This document shows positions 36,302 through 44,968 of a DNA stretch of 64,000 bases, in pieces. The stretch comes from Vibrio profundi (GTDB lineage Bacteria; Pseudomonadota; Gammaproteobacteria; Enterobacterales; Vibrionaceae), in contig NZ_RZIS01000003.1 of NCBI RefSeq assembly GCF_005281835.1, positions 186,001 through 250,000 on the forward strand, given 5' to 3'. The position numbers and the translations under genes are program-made. How positions within the stretch are numbered: position 1 is the stretch's first letter; each line of letters begins with the position of its first letter. The notes below the pieces were generated by a model. The model saw only the letters and a list, made by a program, of their open reading frames with translations, had not been told where the DNA came from and made no database searches.

Positions 36302-38629
36302 ATGAGATATCAAAGTAAACCCGTAGATTCAATGCCACTGATGGCACCTGAAGATACATTTGAAGAGAAAACACAAACCACCCCCCCTAATCATCCTACA
36401 TCAACGAATGATCCTCAAGAAGCTACCTTGGAATACAACGTGGCGTTAGCTTGTTCACTCGATGAAGTAAAAGCATTCAGTATTGATTCGTTTGTTATAG
36501 CTGAAACTGAAAAAGAAAAGAGCACTCTCAGCTCTTGGGTTAAATCAAGAGGCTCAGATGACATCAGCACCATCTTGAGTACGCCGATATTGGTTAATGA
36601 GCCTAAAACTCTGCTCTATCAGTTTGCAGGCTCTAAGAAAACAGCATTGAGCTATGACAACGTCCTTCCTGTCAAAAAAGGCAGTGCCGTTTATCGCGAT
36701 GTCTTTATTCCGGTTAAGCCTTCAGTTCAAGTTGGTGAGCGTTTAGGTTGGCCTACCGAGGGGTATTTCTACCACTTTATTGATGATGTACTTAGCCATG
36801 AGTACAAAATCGCGGGCAATAACAAGTGGGGCTTCAATGTCACTGAGTCCACGAAAGAGGGGCTGAGCGATGAAATCATCGTTTCCAAACCACAATCTAC
36901 GATTTTACTGCCCTATAAAATCGACAATCAGGTGATTGCAAGGCAACACCTTTTGTATAGAAAAGAGAAACTCTCACAAGACCTACTTTTAGATGACATT
37001 ACGGGGGAGTGGCTCGATGAATACGCTTGTCCTCTTGATATGGATGTGGTGTTCTCCACTCGAACGGCATCGATTGTAGAAAAAGAGAAAGAGCAGGATG
37101 GTAAAGTCATTTACATCATTAAGAGTGGGGATAATCTGTCCAAAGTCGCGCGCAGACAGGGAATAACACTCGATGAATTATTGAGTTTAAACCCTAGGTT
37201 CAAGGACTCTCCAGACAGAGTGAATGTCGGTGACGAAATCATCATTGAAGTGACCGAATCTTATTCAGTTGAGCCTGAGTATCATACCTGTCAACGTGAT
37301 ATTAAGACGAACCAACGTGAAACATGGAGTAGTATTGCAGCTTTATATAATCTCTCGGCTAAGTCCCTATTGGTAATGAATCCGGATTATGAAGCAGACC
37401 CTTCTTCGTTATCTCTTGGTGACAAGCTTCAAGTGACATTATCTAAAGAATCGAGTGGTCCATCTTCTATACGTTCACCTTTGCCTGCAGAAGACGTGAC
37501 AACATTAAAAACAGCGTTTGCTCATTCCAATATTCAGTGTGCCGTAAGCAGTAAAACCCACTGTCATGTGCAGCCAGTGGTTGATAGTGGAGACGGTGAT
37601 CAAAACACACCTGTAATTAAAGTTAAGCAACTCATTCTGCGTTCAGAGCCGTTGTCAACATCTGATAAATTGGAGTTATTGGCTTCTGGTGATGGAGAAG
37701 CCCTTAGTAAGGGAAGTAAAGGAGGTGAGGTCAAAGCCATTCAAGAGGTATTGATCGACTTAGGTTTCGATTTAGGGGCTGACGGTGATTTTGGCCGCGT
37801 GATAGAAGGTGCAGTTAAACAGTTTCAAGCCCACTATATGCCAACACATACGATACATAAAAGCTACCAATTTGGTGATGTGGATGGGATTGTCGGCAAA
37901 AATACCATTATTGCTTTAGATGAGGCTGTTAAAGAAGGTTGGAAGTTTGTTGATGATGAGATGGACGAAAAGTGGCTAACAGTTCCCAAGGGAAAATTTA
38001 CCTTTGACAGCGAAGGCGATGATAACCCATTATCTCCCTATTTTTCGAGACAAGCCCATGTTCCTAATAATAGTGGCGTGGTGGTCGGTCGATCTGGTAT
38101 TACAATTGGCCGAGGTTTAGATATGGGTAATCCACCAACGGGTGCAACAGGACAATCCCCTTCAGCATTGAACTTAAAAGAGCTATTCCAAAAATCTGGA
38201 TTGATGCCAGAGCTTTCAAACTGGTTACTAAACGTCGAAGGTATACAAAAAGAAGCAGCCCTTGAATCGTTGAATAATTCAGGGTTGGACAACAAAACGC
38301 TCACCCTAACCCGTAAACAACAACACCTAATGTTTAACCAAGTTTATGCTTATATGGAAGATAAGACCCGAATTTTGTTAACAAAACCTGATGTGAGAGA
38401 AAAATTTGGGGTAGTTGATTGGGACAACTTATCTCTCAATGTAAGGAATGTTTTAGTCGATTTAACTTATCGAGGAGACAATAGTCCTAGTACTAGAGAA
38501 GTATTTGTTCCTGCGTTAGTTAATTATAATGCCCAAACGTTTAAGGCAGTTATGTCGAATGTTAAAGCGTGGAGGAGATATGATATTCCACGTGGTAGGT
38601 TTATTGCGAGAAAGGAACATTTAGAATGA
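36302..38629 (+). CDS. putative MIX-like T6SS effector with LysM, peptidoglycan-binding and lysozyme-like domains
   Basis: 775 residues from the ATG at 36302; a TTG four codons earlier is open. No signal peptide. Order: polar start; a MIX-like block near 140-171 (RLGWPTEGYFYHF, then LSHEY, recalling the RxG..Y.Y and LWREY pattern of marker-for-type-six effectors); LysM at about 268-316 (YIIKSGDNLSKVARRQ); a second LysM-like repeat near 330-380; PG_binding_1 near 468-540 (LSKGSKGGEVKAIQEVL); and a C-terminal pesticin/T4-lysozyme-like muramidase from about 565 (E571 in FDSEGD, T601 in SGITIGRGLDMG). A toxin lacking a signal peptide yet carrying wall-binding domains, with a coupled secreted partner, fits T6SS delivery. 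The activity and secretion are inferred. Confidence 0.65.
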   Translation: MRYQSKPVDSMPLMAPEDTFEEKTQTTPPNHPTSTNDPQEATLEYNVALACSLDEVKAFSIDSFVIAETEKEKSTLSSWVKSRGSDDISTILSTPILVNEPKTLLYQFAGSKKTALSYDNVLPVKKGSAVYRDVFIPVKPSVQVGERLGWPTEGYFYHFIDDVLSHEYKIAGNNKWGFNVTESTKEGLSDEIIVSKPQSTILLPYKIDNQVIARQHLLYRKEKLSQDLLLDDITGEWLDEYACPLDMDVVFSTRTASIVEKEKEQDGKVIYIIKSGDNLSKVARRQGITLDELLSLNPRFKDSPDRVNVGDEIIIEVTESYSVEPEYHTCQRDIKTNQRETWSSIAALYNLSAKSLLVMNPDYEADPSSLSLGDKLQVTLSKESSGPSSIRSPLPAEDVTTLKTAFAHSNIQCAVSSKTHCHVQPVVDSGDGDQNTPVIKVKQLILRSEPLSTSDKLELLASGDGEALSKGSKGGEVKAIQEVLIDLGFDLGADGDFGRVIEGAVKQFQAHYMPTHTIHKSYQFGDVDGIVGKNTIIALDEAVKEGWKFVDDEMDEKWLTVPKGKFTFDSEGDDNPLSPYFSRQAHVPNNSGVVVGRSGITIGRGLDMGNPPTGATGQSPSALNLKELFQKSGLMPELSNWLLNVEGIQKEAALESLNNSGLDNKTLTLTRKQQHLMFNQVYAYMEDKTRILLTKPDVREKFGVVDWDNLSLNVRNVLVDLTYRGDNSPSTREVFVPALVNYNAQTFKAVMSNVKAWRRYDIPRGRFIARKEHLE

Positions 38630-39015
38630 AATTTGAACGTATTTTAACGGTATGTTTGGTGTGGGTATCAGCTTATACAAGTGCTTCTGAATATAGATTA
38701 TATGCTTCGGATTATTCAGTTAGAACGAAGAAAGAAAACTTTGCTGCCTATGTTTTGAAAGGTAATCCATGTATCACTGTATATGAATTTAAAACAGGGA
38801 AGTCAGTCCAATATTGTGACTTGGGAAATAAAGAGAAAAAAGCAGGCTCTGTCCATGGCGATATATCATTAACCCACTTACAGCGAGACTATCCTACTGT
38901 TTATGTCACGGATTTAAGTCTGTGGAGTGGTGACGTTACATTTACAGTAGCTACTCCTTGGTCTGATCTATCATGTACCATCGATGTTCAAACACAGGTA
39001 GTGAGTTGTGAGTAG
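38626..39015 (+). CDS. putative periplasmic immunity protein for the lysozyme-like effector
   Basis: 129 residues with a Sec signal peptide (MKFERILTVCLVWVSAYTSA, cleaved near 20). The mature protein is beta-rich, with four Cys that could form disulfides (PCIT, QYCDL, LSCTID, VVSCE). The start overlaps the effector stop by 4 nt (ATGA). Position, coupling and export to the periplasm are what is expected for an inhibitor of a cell-wall hydrolase. No family recognised. It is more AT-rich than the flanking genes. Confidence 0.6.
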   Translation: MKFERILTVCLVWVSAYTSASEYRLYASDYSVRTKKENFAAYVLKGNPCITVYEFKTGKSVQYCDLGNKEKKAGSVHGDISLTHLQRDYPTVYVTDLSLWSGDVTFTVATPWSDLSCTIDVQTQVVSCE

Positions 39016-39366
39016 CCAGAGTTAGCTATTTTACTCAAATTAGCTACCTCACTTTTATCTCAGACCTTGGTAGATTTTACATTTAACCATAACCACGTTT
39101 TTTATGGTCCTAAAATAAAAGTGGTTTTTCATCTAAGCAGTCAGAAAAGGGCTGCTTTAATCAATTCATTTAGATCTAGAAATAAGCAATGATAAACCGC
39201 TTGCCATGCTATTATCGGTTGTAATAAAGAAAATCCTGTGCGAGTTTGTGAAAATGCTCGGGGTCATGTCTTTTATTTTGCCCTAGCTAAATTTATTCGA
39301 ACGTCCGACATTCATCAGAAATCGTAACTTGGAATGTCCAAAGGTGAGTTATAACAATGAGAGGCA
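39016..39366. other. AT-rich intergenic stretch behind the immunity gene
   Basis: About 350 bp with no ORF of note and several short stop-rich frames. A weak repeat (TTAGCTA) lies near 39022 and 39048. It probably contains decayed sequence between the immunity gene and the DUF3820 remnant. Confidence 0.35.
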
Positions 39367-39445
39367 TGGCCGATCTTCTAAAGTTATGTTTAGCGCAAAA
39401 ATCGATGGGCTAGACAGTGTCGTGAAATCATTAAGACGGATGTAA
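39367..39445 (+). pseudogene. 3' remnant of a DUF3820 gene
   Basis: Aligns with 35651-35728, the 3' end of the intact DUF3820 gene. With one missing T restored after position 39396 it reads ADLLKLCLALKIDGLD then SVVKSLRRM-stop, against GDLLKLCLALKIEGLD then RVVKPLKRI-stop in the intact copy. The copies differ at many third positions, so this is not a recent duplication. The 5' part is absent. Confidence 0.82.
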
Positions 39446-39477
39446 TTATTCCCTCATAGTCCACATTATTGTATTTG

Positions 39478-39507
39478 AAGCCCACGTATCTACGTGGGCT
39501 TTTTTTG
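39478..39507 (+). terminator. terminator downstream of the DUF3820 remnant
   Basis: AAGCCCACG (39478-39486) and CGTGGGCTT (39493-39501) with a 6-nt loop, followed by T residues. It probably belonged to the gene now reduced to the remnant and may now end the effector-immunity transcript. Confidence 0.85.
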
Positions 39508-39681
39508 GGGGGCTTTGGCATAGGCAATCGGTTTTAGTGTGTCCAAGAAATACTGGTTTAATGTCACATATATAAATAAATGTCGGTTTCCATACATTTA
39601 TAAATGAGATCTATATCTCTCTTAACATTTTGATTACTTTCTATGCTTAGTTGATTTTTATCCAATTAAACAGAAGGTTAT

Positions 39682-41295
39682 ATGATAAATAGAATAATAA
39701 CACTAAGTGGTATAGCGCTATTGTGCTCTGTGAATGCGCAGGCACAAGTCCAAAATGGATCTTTTGAAACTTGGACAGGAAATACACCGGATGGATGGAG
39801 TGTAATCGACTCTGGTATTTCAGTTTCGTCAGTTTCAACCCCAGTTGATGAAGGTCAACTGGCTGCGCAAATAGTGGTTAATACCGGAACGCAAAGTAGT
39901 ACCGATTTTTTGCAAAGCGTCTCGGTAGAGCAGGGTAAAACATATGAGTTTTCGGTACGTGTTTACCATACTGAAGGTAATGTTAAAGCCCGCTTGTATG
40001 TAGATGGTTATCAAGATTACTCAAATAATGGCGTAACGAATCAGTGGCAAGATCTAAGCTATTCGTATAATGCGGCCTCAACGAAATCTATCCAAGTAGG
40101 CCTACGATTCTACGACACAACAGGGTTTGATGGCTCTGAAACCGTATATATCGATAACTTCCAACCTACAGACACGATACCTGTTGAGGGCTGTAGTGAT
40201 ACCAGCGCGACACTGACTCTAGTTACTGATGAATACGCATCGGAAACGGCTTGGGCATTGAAGAATTCAAGTAATCAGGCTGTGTATTCAGGTGATAGTT
40301 ACCAAAACAACACCACCAATAATGTAGAGATGTGCTTGGCTGATGGTGAATATACCTTCGAAATTACAGACTCTTATGGTGACGGGATCTGTTGTGGCAA
40401 CGGTAACGGCTCATACAGCTTATCTGTGAACAGTGTAGTTGTGGCGTCTGGCGGCGAATTCCAATCTAGTCAAAGTACCGCTTTTACCGTTGGTGGAACA
40501 ACGACTCCGACGGAGCCACCAGTATTAGGTGATTACTATAAGGATGCAGAAGGTAAAACTGGTTTTGCATTAAAAACAGCACTGCATCAAATTATTGATG
40601 GGCATAATAACCAAGGTTATAGCGCTATTTGGACACTGGTTAAAGATGCAGATCTAGATGCATACTACGAGACAGATGGTTCGATTCTAGATATGTATTC
40701 AGAGAACCCTGCGGGTTCTGATGCGATTCAATTTGTTAAAGTGACTGACCAATGTGGTAATTACAGTAAAGAAGGCGATTGTTACAACCGCGAACACTCT
40801 TTCCCGAAGAGTTGGTTTGGTGGCAAAATCGAGCCAATGAATTCAGACGGCCATCATTTATTTGCAACGGATGGTTACGTGAACTCAAAGCGTAGTAACT
40901 GGCCTTTTGGTGAAGTAGCAACTGCGACTTATACATCTAGTAACGGTTCAAAAGTAGGGGAAGCAGCAACGAGCTTAGGCTATTCGGGCACAGTGTTCGA
41001 GCCGATTGATGAGTTCAAAGGCGATTTTGCCCGTGCTTACTTCTATATGGCGACTCGCTACGAGAGTGAGATTGCAAACTGGGAAGGGAATTCGACTAGC
41101 TCTGACGCTGTTTTAGATGGCACTAACACCACGGTATTTGAACCATGGTTGCTTAGCATGCTGAAACGCTGGCATTCACAAGATCCTGTTAGTCAGAAGG
41201 AGCTGGACCGAAACCAAGCAGTCCAAGACTTCCAAGGAAACCGAAACCCGTTTATCGATCATCCTGAGTTTGTTTCCCAAATCTGGGGAAACTAG
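39682..41295 (+). CDS. secreted endonuclease I with N-terminal beta domains
   Basis: 537 residues. Signal peptide cleaved near AQAQV. The N-terminal carbohydrate-binding-like beta sandwich (about 20-160, NGSFETW...) is followed by a second beta domain with Cys (EGCSDTSATLTLV ... DSYGDGICCGNG, about 165-270). The C-terminal endonuclease I domain has CYNREHSFPKSWFGG and DGHHLFATDGYVNSKRSN, the catalytic His/metal region. It should degrade extracellular DNA, like Vibrio Xds/Dns, for nutrient or biofilm turnover. Ordinary Dns is about 230 residues, so this is the large multidomain form. Confidence 0.88.
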   Translation: MINRIITLSGIALLCSVNAQAQVQNGSFETWTGNTPDGWSVIDSGISVSSVSTPVDEGQLAAQIVVNTGTQSSTDFLQSVSVEQGKTYEFSVRVYHTEGNVKARLYVDGYQDYSNNGVTNQWQDLSYSYNAASTKSIQVGLRFYDTTGFDGSETVYIDNFQPTDTIPVEGCSDTSATLTLVTDEYASETAWALKNSSNQAVYSGDSYQNNTTNNVEMCLADGEYTFEITDSYGDGICCGNGNGSYSLSVNSVVVASGGEFQSSQSTAFTVGGTTTPTEPPVLGDYYKDAEGKTGFALKTALHQIIDGHNNQGYSAIWTLVKDADLDAYYETDGSILDMYSENPAGSDAIQFVKVTDQCGNYSKEGDCYNREHSFPKSWFGGKIEPMNSDGHHLFATDGYVNSKRSNWPFGEVATATYTSSNGSKVGEAATSLGYSGTVFEPIDEFKGDFARAYFYMATRYESEIANWEGNSTSSDAVLDGTNTTVFEPWLLSMLKRWHSQDPVSQKELDRNQAVQDFQGNRNPFIDHPEFVSQIWGN

Positions 41296-41331
41296 GCTTC
41301 GATATAGCCTTGATAATATTTGAATAAAAAC

Positions 41332-41362
41332 AATAGCCTAACCGTTTGATTAGGCTATTTTA
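41332..41362 (+). terminator. terminator of the endonuclease gene
   Basis: AATAGCCTAA (41332-41341) and TTAGGCTATT (41350-41359), a 10-bp stem with an 8-nt loop, then TTAT. Confidence 0.75.
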
Positions 41363-41530
41363 TCGATCAATTTCTGACGGCACCTCTCTCTAAAGCGTCC
41401 TAAAGCATCGCTTAGTAAATGCACGTATTTGCGACGATCAATGCAATTCCATTCCTGTTTATCTGTTTTCTATCCTTAGATTAGTGTCAACGATTTATAG
41501 TTGATCACTTTGAACTACAGGGACAAGGGT

Positions 41531-42079
41531 ATGAAACGAGTAAAAGGACTGATGCTATTGGTGCCGTTGTTGCTAACAGCATGTGAAGATAAAAATGAGG
41601 TGTATAGCAGCCCTCCTCAAGACATCGTTGCAAAAGTTGAGGCGTACCTACCTTTAGTCGAACAATACATTCATGATAATCAGAAGATTGCATTGGAGCT
41701 TGGCGAGCCTTTAAGTGACAAGCAACTTCAGATGGCCAGCCGAATTGGGCTTACATATCCAGATAAGGTTCGTATTCATTATGTCGAACGTCTCCCTCGC
41801 CCCGAGAATGAATCTTTATTATTTCAATTTCAGAGACTAGGAATGGATTCACCACACTTTGCTGGTATTACTTATGGTCATGGGATTTGGATCAAGAACC
41901 AGTACAGAGGGGATAAGCTTTTGCTCGCACATGAGCTTATTCATGTACGCCAGGTGGAAGAACAAGGGCTAACGGAACAGACAAGAAGCTATTTGTTACA
42001 GCTCATGATTTTTGGCTACAAGGAAGCACCCGATGAAGTAGAAGCGTATACTCTAGCTCCACAGTACCTAGAAAAATAA
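41531..42079 (+). CDS. lipoprotein with HExxH-type metallopeptidase-like motif
   Basis: 182 residues from the ATG at 41531, with an AAGGG site. Lipobox LLTAC. The C-terminal half contains HELIHVRQVEEQG, in which HELIH matches the HExxH zinc motif and the following Gln recalls DUF4157-type proteins. The glutamate-rich tail (EAPDEVEAYTLAP) could give the third ligand. It may be a small envelope protease; no substrate is suggested. The GST gene starts 39 bp after it. Confidence 0.65.
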   Translation: MKRVKGLMLLVPLLLTACEDKNEVYSSPPQDIVAKVEAYLPLVEQYIHDNQKIALELGEPLSDKQLQMASRIGLTYPDKVRIHYVERLPRPENESLLFQFQRLGMDSPHFAGITYGHGIWIKNQYRGDKLLLAHELIHVRQVEEQGLTEQTRSYLLQLMIFGYKEAPDEVEAYTLAPQYLEK

Positions 42080-42118
42080 GTACGAGCTACATGTTTCTTA
42101 ACCAAGGAAGGGATCGCC

Positions 42119-42769
42119 TTGTATCAACTTTACTATTACCCGAATAACGCCAGTCTAGCGCCACACTTTTTATTGCACTATATGCAGTTAGACTATGAAC
42201 TGTTGTTGGTCGACAAAAAGTCGAATGCTCAGAAATCAGCAGATTATCTAAAACTGAACCCCGCTGGGCGCATTCCTACGCTAGTGGATCAAGGGAGGCC
42301 GTTATTTGAAAGTTCAGCGATTTGTATTCATTTGTGTGAGTCCCACCCTGAATATGAATTGATTCCTGAACTTGGTGATAGGGATAGACCGACTTTCTTT
42401 CAATGGTTAGCCTACTTAAACAACACTTTACAAGCGGAGCTCATGGTTCGCTATTATCCTCATCGCCATACTAAAGACGGTAGTACAATTCCGAGTGTTA
42501 TTGAAGCGCAAGATGATCGTATTGCCGAAGCACTTTCGGTCATTAATGATCAACTGGCAACAAATCATTATTTGCTTGGCGACCAACTCACTGCCTGCGA
42601 TTTCTTTTTGTTTATGTTAGCGGAATGGTCGTTGCCGATTACGCGATCGCCGCTGTCATTTCACCATTTAGCGGCTTATCTAAATCGGTTGAGCAGTCAT
42701 CCAACGATAGAAGCCGTCTGCGAGATTGAATCAATCGATTTAACGCCTTTCAAAGCGTATGCACATTAA
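42119..42769 (+). CDS. glutathione S-transferase family protein
   Basis: 216 residues. N-terminal thioredoxin-like domain (LYYYPNNASLAPHFLLHY, NPAGRIPTLVD, LFESSAICIHL), C-terminal helical domain with LLGDQLTACDFFLFML. It starts at a TTG with an AAGGAAGGG site; no ATG fits. A catalytic Ser or Cys lies near the NASLAP block. It conjugates or isomerises electrophiles with glutathione; substrate unknown. It is 3 bp ahead of the DMT transporter gene, so both are in one transcript. Confidence 0.87.
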   Translation: MYQLYYYPNNASLAPHFLLHYMQLDYELLLVDKKSNAQKSADYLKLNPAGRIPTLVDQGRPLFESSAICIHLCESHPEYELIPELGDRDRPTFFQWLAYLNNTLQAELMVRYYPHRHTKDGSTIPSVIEAQDDRIAEALSVINDQLATNHYLLGDQLTACDFFLFMLAEWSLPITRSPLSFHHLAAYLNRLSSHPTIEAVCEIESIDLTPFKAYAH

Positions 42770-42772
42770 GTA

Positions 42773-43672
42773 ATGACGAAAATGATAGGCACGCCTAACG
42801 CACTTTATGCCGCCAGTTGGATGATGGGAGCATTGGCGTCATTCTGTTTAATGGCCATTGGCGCGAGAGAGCTAAGCGGTTTAGTGGACACGTTCCAAAT
42901 TCTGTTTTTTCGCAGTGTTATTGGGCTAGCTGTGATCACTCTGGTCATTATCTTTTCTGGAAAGCGAAATCTCATCACTACTCAACGTCTTGGCTTGCAT
43001 ACTTTCCGCAATGTATTTCACCTCGGCGGTCAATATGGCTGGATAGTTGGAATAGGAATATTGCCGTTGGCAGAAGTGTTCGCCATTGAGTTTACTGTCC
43101 CGGTTTGGACGGCCCTTATTGCTTGTGTCTTTCTTAAAGAGTCAATCACTCTAAAGAAAGTACTCTCAATAACGCTTGGGTTAATAGGCGTTATTGTAAT
43201 CGTGAAACCGGGCATAGAAATCGTAGATGTGGCCTCACTTACCGTATTAGTGGCGGCTATTTGTTATGCGATTGCTCACACCTGTACTAAAGCGCTATCG
43301 GTCACTGAAGATCCTCTGACGATTTTGTTTCAGATGTGTTTGATTCAACTCCCGATTGCTTTTGCCTTGGCGTTAGGCAATTGGGCAATACCAAACGGTA
43401 TTGAGTGGCTTTGGGTCAGTATTATCGGTGTTTCTTCCCTGACAGCGCATTACTGTATGGCTAAGGCAATGCAAAATGCAGAGGTCACACTGGTGGTAAC
43501 GTTGGACTTTTTACGCTTACCTGTTATCGCGATTATTGGAGTGGTGTTTTACGCTGAAGGGTTTGAAATGAGTTTGCTTATAGGTGGGGCGATTATGTTA
43601 TTAGGCAATTTGGTCAACATGTATCGCCCAAATAACCGAATTCAACTTTTGAACAATAATAAAGCCCGCTAA
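42773..43672 (+). CDS. EamA/DMT-family transporter
   Basis: 299 residues, about ten hydrophobic helices, two EamA repeats. SFCLMAIGARELSG, FFRSVIGLAVI and EFTVPVWTALIACVFLKE are typical of the EamA/RhaT group. Inner-membrane exporter or uptake carrier of unknown solute, coupled to the GST gene. The stop codon lies in the left arm of the terminator. Confidence 0.86.
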   Translation: MTKMIGTPNALYAASWMMGALASFCLMAIGARELSGLVDTFQILFFRSVIGLAVITLVIIFSGKRNLITTQRLGLHTFRNVFHLGGQYGWIVGIGILPLAEVFAIEFTVPVWTALIACVFLKESITLKKVLSITLGLIGVIVIVKPGIEIVDVASLTVLVAAICYAIAHTCTKALSVTEDPLTILFQMCLIQLPIAFALALGNWAIPNGIEWLWVSIIGVSSLTAHYCMAKAMQNAEVTLVVTLDFLRLPVIAIIGVVFYAEGFEMSLLIGGAIMLLGNLVNMYRPNNRIQLLNNNKAR

Positions 43673-43684
43673 CGAGCGGGCTTT
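43661..43684 (+). terminator. terminator of the GST-DMT operon
   Basis: AAAGCCCGCT (43661-43670) and AGCGGGCTTT (43675-43684), loop AACG, then T. Confidence 0.85.
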
Positions 43685-43715
43685 TGACTATTTATGGCTT
43701 AGAGCCGTTTCGATT

Positions 43716-43961
43716 TTAGTGACGCTTAGGCCCGTTTCGAACAAGGTCTTTGCCCGTTTCGAATACTTCTTGGGTTACCCAACGAGCTAACAGTAATTTG
43801 TTGCTGCCGTCAAAAACCGCGACGAAGTGGCGTCCATCCGAGTTGTTTGTCGCCATACCAATACCTTCAACACCCTGTAGGCCGAATCCGCCATTTTCTA
43901 CAGAAATTAGGAATTGTTCTAAGTCTTCTAGGTTATCAATTACGTCGTTTTCGTTGTTCAT
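43716..43961 (-). CDS. small soluble protein, function unknown
   Basis: 81 residues, acidic start (NNENDVIDNLEDLEQFL), then VEGIGMATNNSDGRHFVAVFDGSNKLLLARWVTQEVFE, resembling a small mixed alpha/beta domain. No signal peptide. It lies between the DMT gene and the MarR gene, on the MarR strand, 229 bp beyond the MarR stop. Not recognised. Confidence 0.55.
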   Translation of the reverse strand: MNNENDVIDNLEDLEQFLISVENGGFGLQGVEGIGMATNNSDGRHFVAVFDGSNKLLLARWVTQEVFETGKDLVRNGPKRH

Positions 43962-44190
43962 GTATTCAATACTCTTTGGTTTTACTTGTTACGCAGCTAC
44001 AGCATGTCTCTCTATTAAGAATAGAGCACCGGAGAAAATGGTGGGGACCATTTCATTGATTGACTGTAGCTAGATGGTATTTCTCGCATTTTGCCGTTGG
44101 TATGGCTCAAAATAACGCCCAAAGCGTAAGCAATACCAAGGGAGAATGCGTACTAACAACCGTTATAAGGGGCGGTTAGCCTATTCAGTT

Positions 44191-44664
44191 TTAAGTTTTT
44201 GCGATGCTCTCAAGTTGCAGAACAGGTGCGGCATCAATGTCTTCTGCGTTCATCATAGAAGAGACTCGCTGCATTGAAGAAAGCAGTAAACTTTGCTCCC
44301 ACGCTTCCAAATTCTGGAATTTGTTAACAAAGTTATCTTGAAGAGGGAGCGGCGCATTACTTAGAAGTTCTTGGCCTTTTTCCGTTAGGTTCGCGTGAAC
44401 TTTACGGCGATCAGATTCACTACGGACACGTTTTACGTAACCATTTTGCTCTAAACGGTCGATGATCGTGGTCGTGGTGGCTTGACTAACATTGGTGTGG
44501 TTAGACAATTCTTTGATTGTGACATTATGCATTTCTTGGATTGCCCTCATCAGGATCAGTTGAGGACCAGTCAAACCATATTCTTTGCTTAGCTTTTTCG
44601 AATGTAAATCGATAGCTCGAATAATCTGTCGAATTGCGACGAGAACTTCTTCATGTTTTTCCAA
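44191..44664 (-). CDS. MarR-family regulator, CosR-like
   Basis: 157 residues. A winged helix (TIKELSNHTNVSQATTTTIIDRLEQNGYVKRV, RSESDRRKVHANLTEKG) flanked by dimer helices. The start (MEKHEEVLVAIRQIIRAIDLHSKKLSKEYGLTGPQLILM) recalls CosR, the Vibrio repressor of compatible-solute genes. It sits 305 bp beyond the end of the betIBA-choXWV operon on the same strand, which strengthens that idea. Orthology is not proven; other MarR proteins could look alike. Confidence 0.75.
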   Translation of the reverse strand: MEKHEEVLVAIRQIIRAIDLHSKKLSKEYGLTGPQLILMRAIQEMHNVTIKELSNHTNVSQATTTTIIDRLEQNGYVKRVRSESDRRKVHANLTEKGQELLSNAPLPLQDNFVNKFQNLEAWEQSLLLSSMQRVSSMMNAEDIDAAPVLQLESIAKT

Positions 44665-44968
44665 GATGCAGACCTTCGTATAAATGCACTGTAGAGTGAC
44701 TTTACAGCGCTTGAAGTAGGAGAGGCGCTGTAAATAGATAGATTACATATTTATTTTTTCCGCATTGTACTGATGTTCCTACTATTCTCAATCTTTTCTA
44801 ATTCAGAAAACTCGATGGAACGAGTGAGATTGAACAATAGTTGCTCTTATTTGGGGTATATGGATATGTGTTACACCAAATATGATAAACGGGGTGTATG
44901 TGAAGCGCAGTGTAAATAGACGATTTTGCCAGGTCACCACCACTTCACATCCCTTGTGTATATTGGCC
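44665..44968. other. region between choV and the MarR gene
   Basis: About 300 bp, presumably the MarR promoter. It contains the inverted repeat at 44701-44734 listed separately and a weaker ATTTGG...CCAAAT repeat near 44850-44880. No gene and no clear choV terminator. Confidence 0.45.
44701..44734. promoter_or_regulatory. possible operator of the MarR-family gene
   Basis: TTTACAGCGC (44701-44710) and GCGCTGTAAA (44725-44734) form a perfect 10-bp inverted repeat 14 bp apart, 37-70 bp upstream of the MarR start. MarR proteins commonly repress themselves through such sites; a 5'UTR hairpin is the alternative. Confidence 0.45.
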
